A stretch of DNA of 64,000 nucleotides, from the NCBI GenBank assembly GCA_016716505.1, contig JADJWF010000005.1, positions 62,001 through 126,000 on the forward strand, read 5' to 3'. Shown here piece by piece: positions 18,701 to 26,065 of the stretch (within the stretch, counting starts at the first letter, position 1; each line of letters starts with the position of its first letter). The notes under the pieces are model-generated. The model was not told the origin of the DNA, did no database searches, and was given only the letters and a program-made list of their open reading frames with translations. A program made the position numbers and the translations under genes. Source of the stretch: Verrucomicrobiota bacterium. Lineage in GTDB: Bacteria; Verrucomicrobiota; Verrucomicrobiia; Limisphaerales; J093.

Positions 18701-19459
18701 GCACGCCGTCGTGGAGGGTGACGAGGATGTTGGAGGGCTTGATGTCGCGGTGGATGATGCCCTTCTGGTGGGCGTGCTGAATGGCCTGGCAAACCTTGAT
18801 GAACAGGTCCAGCCGTTCCTGGGTCGTGAGCTGCGCCTGGTCGCAGTAGTGGGTGATGGGGATGCCGCGCACCAGTTCCATGACCAAGTGGGGCCGGCCC
18901 TTAACGCCGGTTTTCCAACCGGCGCGGGGCGGCTCTCCCTTCCCGGCGGACTTGCCGACTGGAAAGTCGGCGTTACGGGGTGCGCCGGCTGGCGAGTCGG
19001 CGCTACGCGAGGCGTCCTTTCCGACCATCCCCGCGTCGAGCACCTTGGCGAGGCTGGGATGGTCCATCATGGCCAGCGCCTGGCGCTCGGCCTCGAAGCG
19101 CGCGACGACCTGCTGGGTGTCCGTGCCCAGCTTGATAACCTTAAGGGCGACGCGGCGGCGCACCGGTTCGGTCTGTTCGGCGACATAGACCACGCCGCAG
19201 CCGCCCTCGCCGATCTTCTCCAGGAGCTTGTAGCGGCTGATCGTCTGCCCGACGGCTTCGTCGGGAGCCTCGGCGAGGTCGAGCTTGATCGTCGGCTGAA
19301 CGGCGTCCTGCGTGGCCAGCCGCGTCCCGGACTGCTCGTGCGCGGCGAGCTGCCTTTGAGGCGCTGGCGCAGCGCGACGTCTCCGCCACAGGCCGCCTCC
19401 AGAAAGGCGGCGCGGGCCGGCCCGGCCAGAGCCGGGGGCCTTGTCGCCTCCGGTTGCAA
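15747..19459 (-). CDS. Ser/Thr protein kinase with WD40 propeller, N-terminal frameshift
   Basis: About 1237 residues once one frameshift is allowed. The expected N-terminus (MQPEATRPPALAGPARAAFL, ATG 19459) lies in a different frame. One base is missing near 19350-19358, after ALRQRLK and before LAAHEQSG. From there to the stop at 15747 the frame is intact, with no ATG, GTG or TTG before the glycine loop. Kinase motifs: IGEGGCGVVY, VALKVIKLG, IIHRDIKPSN, VIDFGIAKA, TPAYMSPEQAE. A membrane helix (LAFTAAAAVSLALLLGIAIS) and an Arg/Glu-rich coiled coil follow, then many WD40 blades (for example ALSPDGRWLASAAG, VAFSPDGRRLITSSG). A palindrome-derived insert sits in the beta4-beta5 loop. Likely a membrane-anchored signalling kinase with an external propeller. 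Confidence 0.85.
18903..19020 (-). repeat. Palindromic repeat cluster within the kinase coding sequence
   Basis: Three inverted repeats in a row: 18906-18923 (GCCGGTTTTCCAACCGGC), 18954-18971 (GCCGACT and AGTCGGC arms) and 18984-19001 (GCCGGCT and AGTCGGC arms). They encode an in-frame insert of about 40 residues (ADSPAGAPRNADFPVGKSAG and following) between KVLDAG and RPHLVMELV. The arms resemble those of the 51-52.6 kb repeat array. Confidence 0.8.
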
Positions 19460-19487
19460 TTCGGCGGGGTCTCCTTACGTTGCCGCC

Positions 19488-20708
19488 ATGCAGATGCAGG
19501 CCTACGAACATGCAGTGACGGGACACTGGACGGGCGGTCCGGACGAAGCCGGTTTGCGGCGTTGGGTGGAGCAACTCCGTCGTGAATGGCGCGCGCCCGG
19601 CGTCACGCTCGGCCTGGTGTTCACGACGCCCGGCTATTTCGACGCGGCACCCCAGGTCTTGGAGGTGTTGCGCGTCCATGGCCGGATCCCGCTGCTGGCC
19701 GGGTGCTCCAGCCAGGCACTGATCGTGGGGGACCAGGAGATCGAGAAGGACGCGGGCTTGGTCCTCGGCCTGTATCATCTGCCCGGGGCGCAACTGACCG
19801 GGGTTCATTTTGCGCAAGCCGAAGTGGAGGAAGCCAACGGCCCGGGTTACTGGCAACATGAGACGGGCGTCACCGCGGAGCAGAGCAATGGCTGGCTGGT
19901 CTTCGCCGATCCGTTCCACATGGACGGCGAATCGTGGCTGCGACAGTGGAATGAAGCGTACCCTGCCGTTCCGACACTGGGGGGCTTGGCCGGGGGCGAT
20001 TTCGAGGCGCAGCGAACGCAGGTGTACCTGAACGGCGAGGTGTTCGAGGAAGGCGCGGTGGCGATTTCGTTCGGCGGGGCGGTGGAACTGGAGGGCGTCA
20101 TCTCCCAGGGCTGCACCCCCATTGGCCAGCCGTGGACGATTACGCGGGCGGACGGGAACGTGATTCACCAGATCGGCAACCGGCCGGCGTACCAAGTGTT
20201 GGCGGACACCTTCAACAACCTGCCTGCCGAGCAGCAACTCCGCGCGCGGGGGAATCTCTTCGTGGGGCTGGTCATCAACGAGTATCAGGAGGAGTTCCAC
20301 CGTGGCGACTTCCTGATTCGCAATCTGCTCGGCGGGGATCCGCAATCGGGCGCGCTCGCCGTCGGAGCGATGCCCCGTCCGGGGCAGTCGTTGCAGTTTC
20401 AGACCCGGGACGCGGCCGCGGCCACGGAGGACCTGACCGAGTTGCTGCGGCGAGCGCGACGGCGGGTGCCGGCGGGCCGCCTCTACGGCGGCTGCCTCTG
20501 CAGTTGCAACGGGCGGGGAACCAACCTGTTCTCGCGGGCGAACCACGACGCCGGGCTGGCGCAGGAAATTCTTGGCCCGCTCGGTCTCACCGGCTTCTTC
20601 TGCAACGGGGAGATCGGACCGGTGGGCAACCGCAATTTCCTCCACGGCTACACCGCGTCGCTGGCCCTGTTTCGGGAGAAAAAGCCGCCTGCCGCGGCCA
20701 CGCCATGA
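19488..20708 (+). CDS. FIST domain protein
   Basis: 406 residues, start ATG 19488; the frame is open upstream but antisense to the kinase gene. The sequence fits FIST_N plus FIST_C: an N-terminal GLVFTTPGYF strand, LLAGCSSQALI near residue 70, GGLAGGDF near 165, and a C-terminal GGCLCSCNGRGTNLF (about 355-370) with FFCNGEIGPVGNRNFLHGYT near the end. FIST domains are thought to sense small molecules such as amino acids. It is divergent from the kinase gene, with start codons only about 28 bp apart, and overlaps trmB by 4 nt. Confidence 0.88.
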   Translation: MQMQAYEHAVTGHWTGGPDEAGLRRWVEQLRREWRAPGVTLGLVFTTPGYFDAAPQVLEVLRVHGRIPLLAGCSSQALIVGDQEIEKDAGLVLGLYHLPGAQLTGVHFAQAEVEEANGPGYWQHETGVTAEQSNGWLVFADPFHMDGESWLRQWNEAYPAVPTLGGLAGGDFEAQRTQVYLNGEVFEEGAVAISFGGAVELEGVISQGCTPIGQPWTITRADGNVIHQIGNRPAYQVLADTFNNLPAEQQLRARGNLFVGLVINEYQEEFHRGDFLIRNLLGGDPQSGALAVGAMPRPGQSLQFQTRDAAAATEDLTELLRRARRRVPAGRLYGGCLCSCNGRGTNLFSRANHDAGLAQEILGPLGLTGFFCNGEIGPVGNRNFLHGYTASLALFREKKPPAAATP

Positions 20709-21340
20709 CCGTCGGGGTCGAGAGGTCCGCCGCCGGTCAGGAGAAACCCTCCTTGCTGTTCCGGCTGGTTTCGATTGTGGAGCCGCTGGACCTCGGGGCG
20801 ATGTTCCCCACCCCGCAGCCGGTGGAGGTTGAACTCGGCTGCGGCGACGGCGGCTTCCTCATGGCCCGCGCGCAGAAGCATCCGGAGCGGAACTTTATTG
20901 GCGTGGAGCGGCTGCTGGGACGCATCCGCAAGATTGACCGCAAGGGGCGGCGGCTCGGTCTGACCAATCTCCGTGGGGTGCGACTGGAAGCGGGTTACTT
21001 CGTGGAGTATCTGCTGCCCGCAGCGTCGGTGGTGGCCCTGCATGTTTATTTCCCGGACCCGTGGCCCAAGCGCCGGCATCACCGGCGCCGCCTCGTGAAC
21101 GATCGTTTTCCGGAGCTTGCCCGGCGGGTGCTGGCGCCGGACGGGGTCGTGTACCTGCGGACGGATTTCGCCGAATACTTTGCTCAGATGACCCGCGTCT
21201 TCGCGGCGCATCCGGCCTTCGAACCCGCGCCGACGCCGGCGGACCTCGCGGCGGAGCTGACTGATTTCGAGAAGGAATTCGTGGCGCAGGGCAAGTCCAC
21301 GCACCGCGCGGCGTATCGCTTGCGGTCGCCCCAGCCCTGA
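20705..21340 (+). CDS. trmB: tRNA (guanine-N7-)-methyltransferase
   Basis: 211 residues; makes m7G46 in tRNA from SAM. Start ATG 20705 overlaps the FIST stop (ATGA). The SAM-binding motif VELGCGDGGFLM is near residue 40, FIGVERLLGRI near 65, and the family signature YFPDPWPKRRHHRRR near 117-131. It converges on rtcB, 49 bp downstream. Confidence 0.94.
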   Translation: MTVGVERSAAGQEKPSLLFRLVSIVEPLDLGAMFPTPQPVEVELGCGDGGFLMARAQKHPERNFIGVERLLGRIRKIDRKGRRLGLTNLRGVRLEAGYFVEYLLPAASVVALHVYFPDPWPKRRHHRRRLVNDRFPELARRVLAPDGVVYLRTDFAEYFAQMTRVFAAHPAFEPAPTPADLAAELTDFEKEFVAQGKSTHRAAYRLRSPQP

Positions 21341-21389
21341 GCGCGAAGGTGGCAGGGGCTTGGGGCGGAGCCCGCTGGCGGAAACTTCG

Positions 21390-22805
21390 TCAATCCTCCG
21401 GCCGTTCGCCCGCTGGCGCCATCTTCACAAGCCGCGGGTCGAACTGGCCCACGATCGTGACCAGGTCACTCTGCGCCGCCATGACCTCCCGGATGTCCTT
21501 GTAGGCCATCGGAACCTCGTCGAGTCCGGCGCTGATGAGGTTCACGCCACGCTGACGGAGGATCTGGTTGACCGTTTTCCAGTTGAACCGTTCGGTCGCC
21601 GCCTTGCGGCTCATGGCGCGGCCGGCACCGTGGGCCGCGGAATTCAGCGAGGAAGGCTCGCCTTTGCCGCACACCACGAAACCCGGGGCGGCCATCGAGC
21701 CCGGGATGATGCCCAGCACGCCCGGGCCGGCGGGCGTGGCACCCTTGCGATGCACGATGACGTCGCGTTCCTCGCCCTCAATCAAATGCCGCTCGCGCCA
21801 GGCGAAGTTATGGTGATTCTCGAGGTCAAGCAGCACCTCCGCGCCGAGATTGGCCGCGATGTGGCGATGGATAAGGGCGTGATTGGCCGCCGCGTAGCGG
21901 CCCATGAGTTCCATCGCCGCCCAGTACTCCTGGCCCTCGGCCGAATCCAACGGAAGCCAGGCGAGCCGCTTGAATTCAGCAGGCAGGTCCTTGGCCTTGG
22001 CGGCGGCCAGCTTGGAATAGTGGTCGCACACGGCCGCTCCCGTGCCGCGGCTCCCGCTGTGCGAGAGCAGCGCCACGTAGGTGCCCGCGGGCAGAATCTT
22101 CGCGCCGCCCGATCCGGGCTGAACGATGTCCTCGTGGGCGGTGAAGACGCCGAACTCCACGAAATGATTGCCGCTGCCGCTGGTGCCCAGTTGCGCCCAC
22201 GCGCGGTCCTTGTTCTGGCGGGTCACGGGACTGACCGTCCAGTCCGCGTCCATCACCTCATGCTGGCGGCGGTCGGTGAAATGCGCTCCCACGCCAAAGC
22301 GCGTCTCGGCCTCGATCGCCCGGGTGAGCCGGTCCTGCTTCCGCTCGAGATCGCGCAACGGCAGGTCCAATACCGTCATCTTCATGCGGCAGGCGATGTC
22401 CACCCCCACGGCGTAAGGGATGACGGCGTTGTCCGTGGCCAGCACGCCGCCGATCGGCAACCCATAGCCCACGTGCGCGTCCGGCATCAATGCGCCCGCG
22501 ACCGAGACGGGCAACTGACAGGCCTTTGCCATTTGATTCACGGCGTCCGGTTCGAGGCCGGTGCCCCACTGACGGAACTTCACCGGCGCCGTGCGCGGCG
22601 GCGGGGCAGTCAGCAGGGCTTTCGCAAACTTGCCGCGCAAGTCGTCTTCAGCGAAGGCCGACGGGTTGGCGACAATGGCGGCCACTTCTTCCGCGAGCCG
22701 ACCCTTGTCGCCGCCCGCCAGCAAGAACTTCGAGATAAACTCCGAGGCCCGGCGGAGGGGCGCACCCAACGGGACGCCCAGTTCAATGAGTTGTTTGGTG
22801 TTCAT
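21390..22805 (-). CDS. rtcB: RtcB family RNA-splicing ligase
   Basis: 471 residues from ATG 22805 (MNTKQLIELGVPLGAP); a longer frame reaches 22883 without homology. RtcB joins 3'-phosphate or 2',3'-cyclic phosphate RNA ends to 5'-OH ends using GTP and Mn. Metal and GMP-site motifs are present: GVDIACRMKM (Asp and Cys), GTSGSGNHFVEFG, LSHSGSRGTG and AAHGAGRAMSRK with the guanylylated His. The CRM in place of the commoner CGM is noted. No archease or RtcA gene is beside it. Confidence 0.92.
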   Translation of the reverse strand: MNTKQLIELGVPLGAPLRRASEFISKFLLAGGDKGRLAEEVAAIVANPSAFAEDDLRGKFAKALLTAPPPRTAPVKFRQWGTGLEPDAVNQMAKACQLPVSVAGALMPDAHVGYGLPIGGVLATDNAVIPYAVGVDIACRMKMTVLDLPLRDLERKQDRLTRAIEAETRFGVGAHFTDRRQHEVMDADWTVSPVTRQNKDRAWAQLGTSGSGNHFVEFGVFTAHEDIVQPGSGGAKILPAGTYVALLSHSGSRGTGAAVCDHYSKLAAAKAKDLPAEFKRLAWLPLDSAEGQEYWAAMELMGRYAAANHALIHRHIAANLGAEVLLDLENHHNFAWRERHLIEGEERDVIVHRKGATPAGPGVLGIIPGSMAAPGFVVCGKGEPSSLNSAAHGAGRAMSRKAATERFNWKTVNQILRQRGVNLISAGLDEVPMAYKDIREVMAAQSDLVTIVGQFDPRLVKMAPAGERPED

Positions 22806-23631
22806 GGCGCTGGCACCGACGAGGAGTGTTCCATCGCCGCGCCAACGAGGGAAGCCCGCGGGTACCGCGATGACCTCAACCATTGCGATGAGAATGGAGT
22901 TGTCGGTTGGATGGGGTAAGGCGGAGCGCGGTCAGGGCCGGACCCGGAAGGTGGGGCGTCCGCAGGGGCAAGCGAGGCTGTCTTGGACCTCAGCGCTGCG
23001 TCGTTTGGGTGCCAGTGGGGTCCGCAGCGGCGGCTGTGTCGGAGGCGCCCGGTCGCCTTGGGAACACCTTCAACATGCCGTTGACTGTGACCAGAGGGAC
23101 CTTGGTCTCGCTCATTGTCCGTCGCGCATTCGGACCAGAATCCTCTCCTGGCTCCCCTGAAACCCGGGGAATCCTTCTTCTTGCTGACGGACTGCTGGAC
23201 CTCCCGTTGCGGGTCGTCGAAGACCACGTCGCGCTGGCCGGCATGGGGAGCAGCCGTCGCGGGGCGGCTGGCTGCCCGACCCGCGTCACAAATTCACGCA
23301 AGCGCCGGCAGTTGGCGGCTGGACCGTCTTTTCTCCCGCCGGCCGACAATCCAAGAACACCGGCGAAGGGGGTTGAACCTCTTGATTCTCCGGCGCCCGA
23401 GCATCCAAATCTGGCCCGCGAGGCACCGATGAGGTGCCATCCTGATGGTCGCGCAGGAAGATCGCGAGCGATGTGGATAGTGCTTGCGAGGATACGGTCA
23501 AATAGTCTATAACTGTCTTGCGGATTGGCACTTAGAGAGTCCGAGAGCCGGTTGTTCTTTGCTCGCCAGCCTTGGTGAACGGGTCGTGAATAACCTGTGA
23601 GTTAGTCCGGCTTCCATCGAGGCTTTTTCTG
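22806..23631 (+). other. Long upstream region of the dcw cluster, no confident gene
   Basis: About 830 bp between rtcB (minus) and the mraZ promoter. On the minus strand there is a 119-codon frame (22990-23349) ending MSETKVPLVTVNGMLKVF and a second, less GC-biased frame (23286-23531, MPIRKTVIDYLTVSSQAL). They lie in different frames and neither shows a family signature. They might be pieces of one decayed gene, but I do not call them. Confidence 0.4.
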
Positions 23632-23699
23632 TTGACCCTTTCGGGTAAAAAACGGTAGTAAACGGTTGTCAACGGAATAAAAAGGTATTCTTCGGCTAA
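23632..23699 (+). promoter_or_regulatory. mraZ promoter region with phased 10-bp repeats (putative MraZ operators)
   Basis: A TTGACC hexamer at 23632-23637 and TAGTAA at 23656-23661 (18-bp spacer) form a plausible sigma-70-like promoter. Overlapping it are tandem decamers at 23651 (AACGGTAGTA), 23661 (AACGGTTGTC) and 23671 (AACGGAATAA), with a weaker copy at 23681 (AAAGGTATTC) and a possible one at 23691 (TTCGGC). MraZ proteins bind short direct repeats spaced by one helical turn just upstream of their own gene, which matches this layout; the base sequence differs from the TGGG-type boxes of E. coli. Confidence 0.7.
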
Positions 23700-24164
23700 A
23701 TGACGGGCGAGCAGCCATGCGAGTTGCCGAGATTGACGGGATCCAGAACTCACTCACTGGACGCCAGTCATCGCTTCATGCTGCCGACCGAGTGGCGCCC
23801 TTCGGACCCCTCCTTGGTATTCACGTTGATTCCTTGGGCGCCGTGGGCGAAGGACCGAATCCTCGCTTTGTCGCCGAGTCGCTGGGACAAGCTCGTCGAA
23901 AAGGTCCGCACTTTTCTCCTCTCAGATGAGGAGGCGGTGGAACTGGAGCGCGCCACGTTGGGCGTGGCCCAGCCGGTGCGCATGGACAAGGTTGGGCGCA
24001 TCTGCCTGGGCGAGGAGCTCCGGAAGTCGCTCAACATCGGGAACGAAATTCGCCTCATCGGACTGGGGGACCGTTTCGAGATCTGGGATTTGAAACGGTG
24101 GGAGGAAAAGAGCCGTCAGCCGTCCCGCTTGGGGCCGGAGACGGGCATCAAACTTGGCTTATGA
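23700..24164 (+). CDS. mraZ: MraZ transcriptional regulator
   Basis: 154 residues; first gene of the dcw cluster and presumed autoregulator. Two SpoVT/AbrB-like halves are seen: THSLDASHRFMLPTEWRP (about 17-34) and RMDKVGRICLGEELRKSLNI (about 93-112), each the LDxKGR/LP-type repeat of MraZ, with IGLGDRFEIWDLKRWEE closing the second. ATG 23700 adds about ten residues before the usual start; TTG codons at 23724 and 23733 are possible shorter starts. Stop overlaps the next ATG by 4 nt. Confidence 0.88.
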   Translation: MTGEQPCELPRLTGSRTHSLDASHRFMLPTEWRPSDPSLVFTLIPWAPWAKDRILALSPSRWDKLVEKVRTFLLSDEEAVELERATLGVAQPVRMDKVGRICLGEELRKSLNIGNEIRLIGLGDRFEIWDLKRWEEKSRQPSRLGPETGIKLGL

Positions 24165-24640
24165 ACCTGTTCAAACTGATGTCAGCGACGCACGCCATCG
24201 CGACGGTACGGGAAAAGCCAGCAGTCTTCGTGACCGCCGAGGTGCCGTCGTTCGGGTGGTCTCGCGAAACTCAGCCGCATTCGTCGGACGGGCGACCCCG
24301 CCGGTGGCGCGGCTTCTGGCAAACCCTCTGGCCATTCCGTCGAGCCCGCCCTGCGGTGGCCGATGCCCCCGGTGTAACGGCTCCGGCCAGCCGCCCGGGC
24401 GCAGTGCCCGAGCAAACCCAATCCCGCCGGTTCCGTCTGGGGCGGCGGATTGATCCCGCGCAACGCGAACTCGCCTTTGAGCGGTTGAAGCCCGTTCGCA
24501 ACGATCTGCGCGACGAGGATTACGAAGTCACCACGCGGCGCGTATCAGCGCCAAAGGTCGGCACGGAGGCTTGCCGTCGCAATGCGTACGGACCGGTGGC
24601 CCGGCAGGCGGTGCTCTTTTCGGACGATTCCGCGCGATAA
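24161..24640 (+). CDS. Hypothetical protein between mraZ and rsmH
   Basis: 159 residues, ATG 24161 overlapping the mraZ stop. No membrane helix and no recognised domain. The composition is Arg/Pro/Ala-rich, with a central WRGFWQTLWPFRRARP patch and a C-terminal half ending in acidic-basic alternation (FERLKPVRNDLRDEDYEVTT). Translational coupling with mraZ and the 10-bp gap to rsmH support a real gene in the dcw transcript. Function unknown. Confidence 0.65.
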   Translation: MNLFKLMSATHAIATVREKPAVFVTAEVPSFGWSRETQPHSSDGRPRRWRGFWQTLWPFRRARPAVADAPGVTAPASRPGAVPEQTQSRRFRLGRRIDPAQRELAFERLKPVRNDLRDEDYEVTTRRVSAPKVGTEACRRNAYGPVARQAVLFSDDSAR

Positions 24641-24650
24641 GGCATGAACC

Positions 24651-25586
24651 GTGATTCCGTACGCGCACAAGTCCGTGATGACCAGCGAGGTGGTGGCGGC
24701 GTTGAGCCCGCGGGACGGCGGCACGTACCTCGACTGCACGGCCGGTGGCGGTGGGCACTCCGAGGCGCTCCTGGAGGCGAGTTCGCCGACGGGCCGGCTT
24801 TTCGCCTGCGACCGCGACGCTTCGGCGGTGAAGGCGACGCGCGAGCGACTCGCGCGCTTTTCCGGTCGCTTTGAAATCCGCCAGGGAAGCTTCGCGGACG
24901 TGGACCAGTGGGTGCCGCCGGCGAGCTGCGATGGCGCCGTTGCGGATCTTGGCGCGTCGAGTGCGCAACTGGACGATCCCGATCGAGGTTTTGCCTTTGC
25001 CAGCCCGGCCGCCCTCGACATGCGGTTCGACGTCCGGCAGCCCCTGACGGCAGCGCAGGTGGTGAACGAGGCCGGCGAGGAGGAGCTTGCCAAGATCTTC
25101 TGGGAGCTGGGCGATGAGCGTCACGCGCGACGGCTGGCCCGGGCGGTAGTTCGGGCGCGGCAAGCCCGGCCGTTCACATCGGCGCGACAGCTCGCGGATT
25201 TCATCGCCCAAGTGCTGCCGTACGGCGGCGGTCGGATTCACCCCGCCACGCGGGTGTTTCAGGCGCTTCGCTGTCACGTCAACGCGGAGCTGGAAGAACT
25301 GGACCGCGGACTGCCCGCGATTTGGCGGACTCTGAAAATCCACGGTCGCCTCGCGACGCTGGCGTTCCATTCGGGCGAAGACCGGCGGGTGAAGCTCTTC
25401 GGTGCCCAACTGGCCCGGGACTACGAGGTGGAGGGGGCGGTGGACGTGCCGGAATTCCGCCGTCCGCGCCCCCCGAAGATGCGCTGGCTGTCGCGCAAGG
25501 CCCTGCAACCTTCCGCGGAGGAGGTTGCCGCCAATCCCCGGGCCCGGAGCGCGCGGTTGCGCGTCATGGAAAAACTCAGCGACTGA
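24651..25586 (+). CDS. rsmH: 16S rRNA (cytosine(1402)-N4)-methyltransferase
   Basis: 311 residues from GTG 24651. SAM-binding loop YLDCTAGGGGHSEALL near residue 24-38, DRDASAVKATRERL near 56, the substrate-side motif DLGASSAQLDDPDRGFAF near 98-115, and the C-terminal RVFQALRCHVNAELEEL. Homology begins with PYAHKSVM, so the GTG is right. It is followed after 3 bp by ftsL. Confidence 0.95.
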   Translation: MIPYAHKSVMTSEVVAALSPRDGGTYLDCTAGGGGHSEALLEASSPTGRLFACDRDASAVKATRERLARFSGRFEIRQGSFADVDQWVPPASCDGAVADLGASSAQLDDPDRGFAFASPAALDMRFDVRQPLTAAQVVNEAGEEELAKIFWELGDERHARRLARAVVRARQARPFTSARQLADFIAQVLPYGGGRIHPATRVFQALRCHVNAELEELDRGLPAIWRTLKIHGRLATLAFHSGEDRRVKLFGAQLARDYEVEGAVDVPEFRRPRPPKMRWLSRKALQPSAEEVAANPRARSARLRVMEKLSD

Positions 25587-25589
25587 GCC

Positions 25590-25958
25590 ATGCCTGCGCG
25601 CAAGCGTCCAACCTGGCCGGTGCATCCCGTGATGGTCGTCATCACCCTGGCCGTGTGCGGCTTCCTGTTGGCGGCGGCGGTGGGCTACATCTTGCATCGC
25701 AACCGCAACGAACAACTGGGCAGGGCGATCGCGGCAAAGGAAGTCGAGCTCCGACAGCTCAGCCTGACCAACCAGTTGCTGGATGCGCGGATCAAGTTCC
25801 TCCGCTCGCAGTCGGCGATCGAGCGGCAGGTCAACCGGTTGCAACTCCCGCTGAAACCCATGCGGCACGACCAGATCCTGGTGCTGGCGGACCCGGTGGT
25901 GGCCCTCCCGGTGGCGCCGCCATCGCTGGAATTGGCCGGCCGCCCGGCTGGCCCCTGA
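25590..25958 (+). CDS. ftsL: FtsL-like division protein
   Basis: 122 residues: a short basic cytoplasmic N-terminus, one membrane helix (MVVITLAVCGFLLAAAVGYI, about 15-34), then a periplasmic coiled coil with leucine-zipper character (IAAKEVELRQLSLTNQLLDA). Position between rsmH and ftsI and this architecture identify it as FtsL, which with FtsB and FtsQ activates septal synthesis. Sequence similarity in this family is always weak. Confidence 0.82.
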   Translation: MPARKRPTWPVHPVMVVITLAVCGFLLAAAVGYILHRNRNEQLGRAIAAKEVELRQLSLTNQLLDARIKFLRSQSAIERQVNRLQLPLKPMRHDQILVLADPVVALPVAPPSLELAGRPAGP

Positions 25959-26065
25959 GAGATGAATCACTGCGTGAATCCAGTTTGCTTCCGCGCTCCT
26001 GAAACCAGGCAGGATGATGGCTGGGCGCGGGAGCTGGCCGTTCGGCGGAAAAGGAGGGGGCCTGA

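Noticed and set aside
22990..23531. Two minus-strand frames upstream of the dcw cluster
   Set aside because: In different frames, no recognised family, composition uneven; possibly decayed gene pieces but not supportable as genes.
23600..23700. E. coli-type TGGG MraZ boxes
   Set aside because: No triple TGGG with 10-bp period is present; only the AACGG decamers show that spacing.
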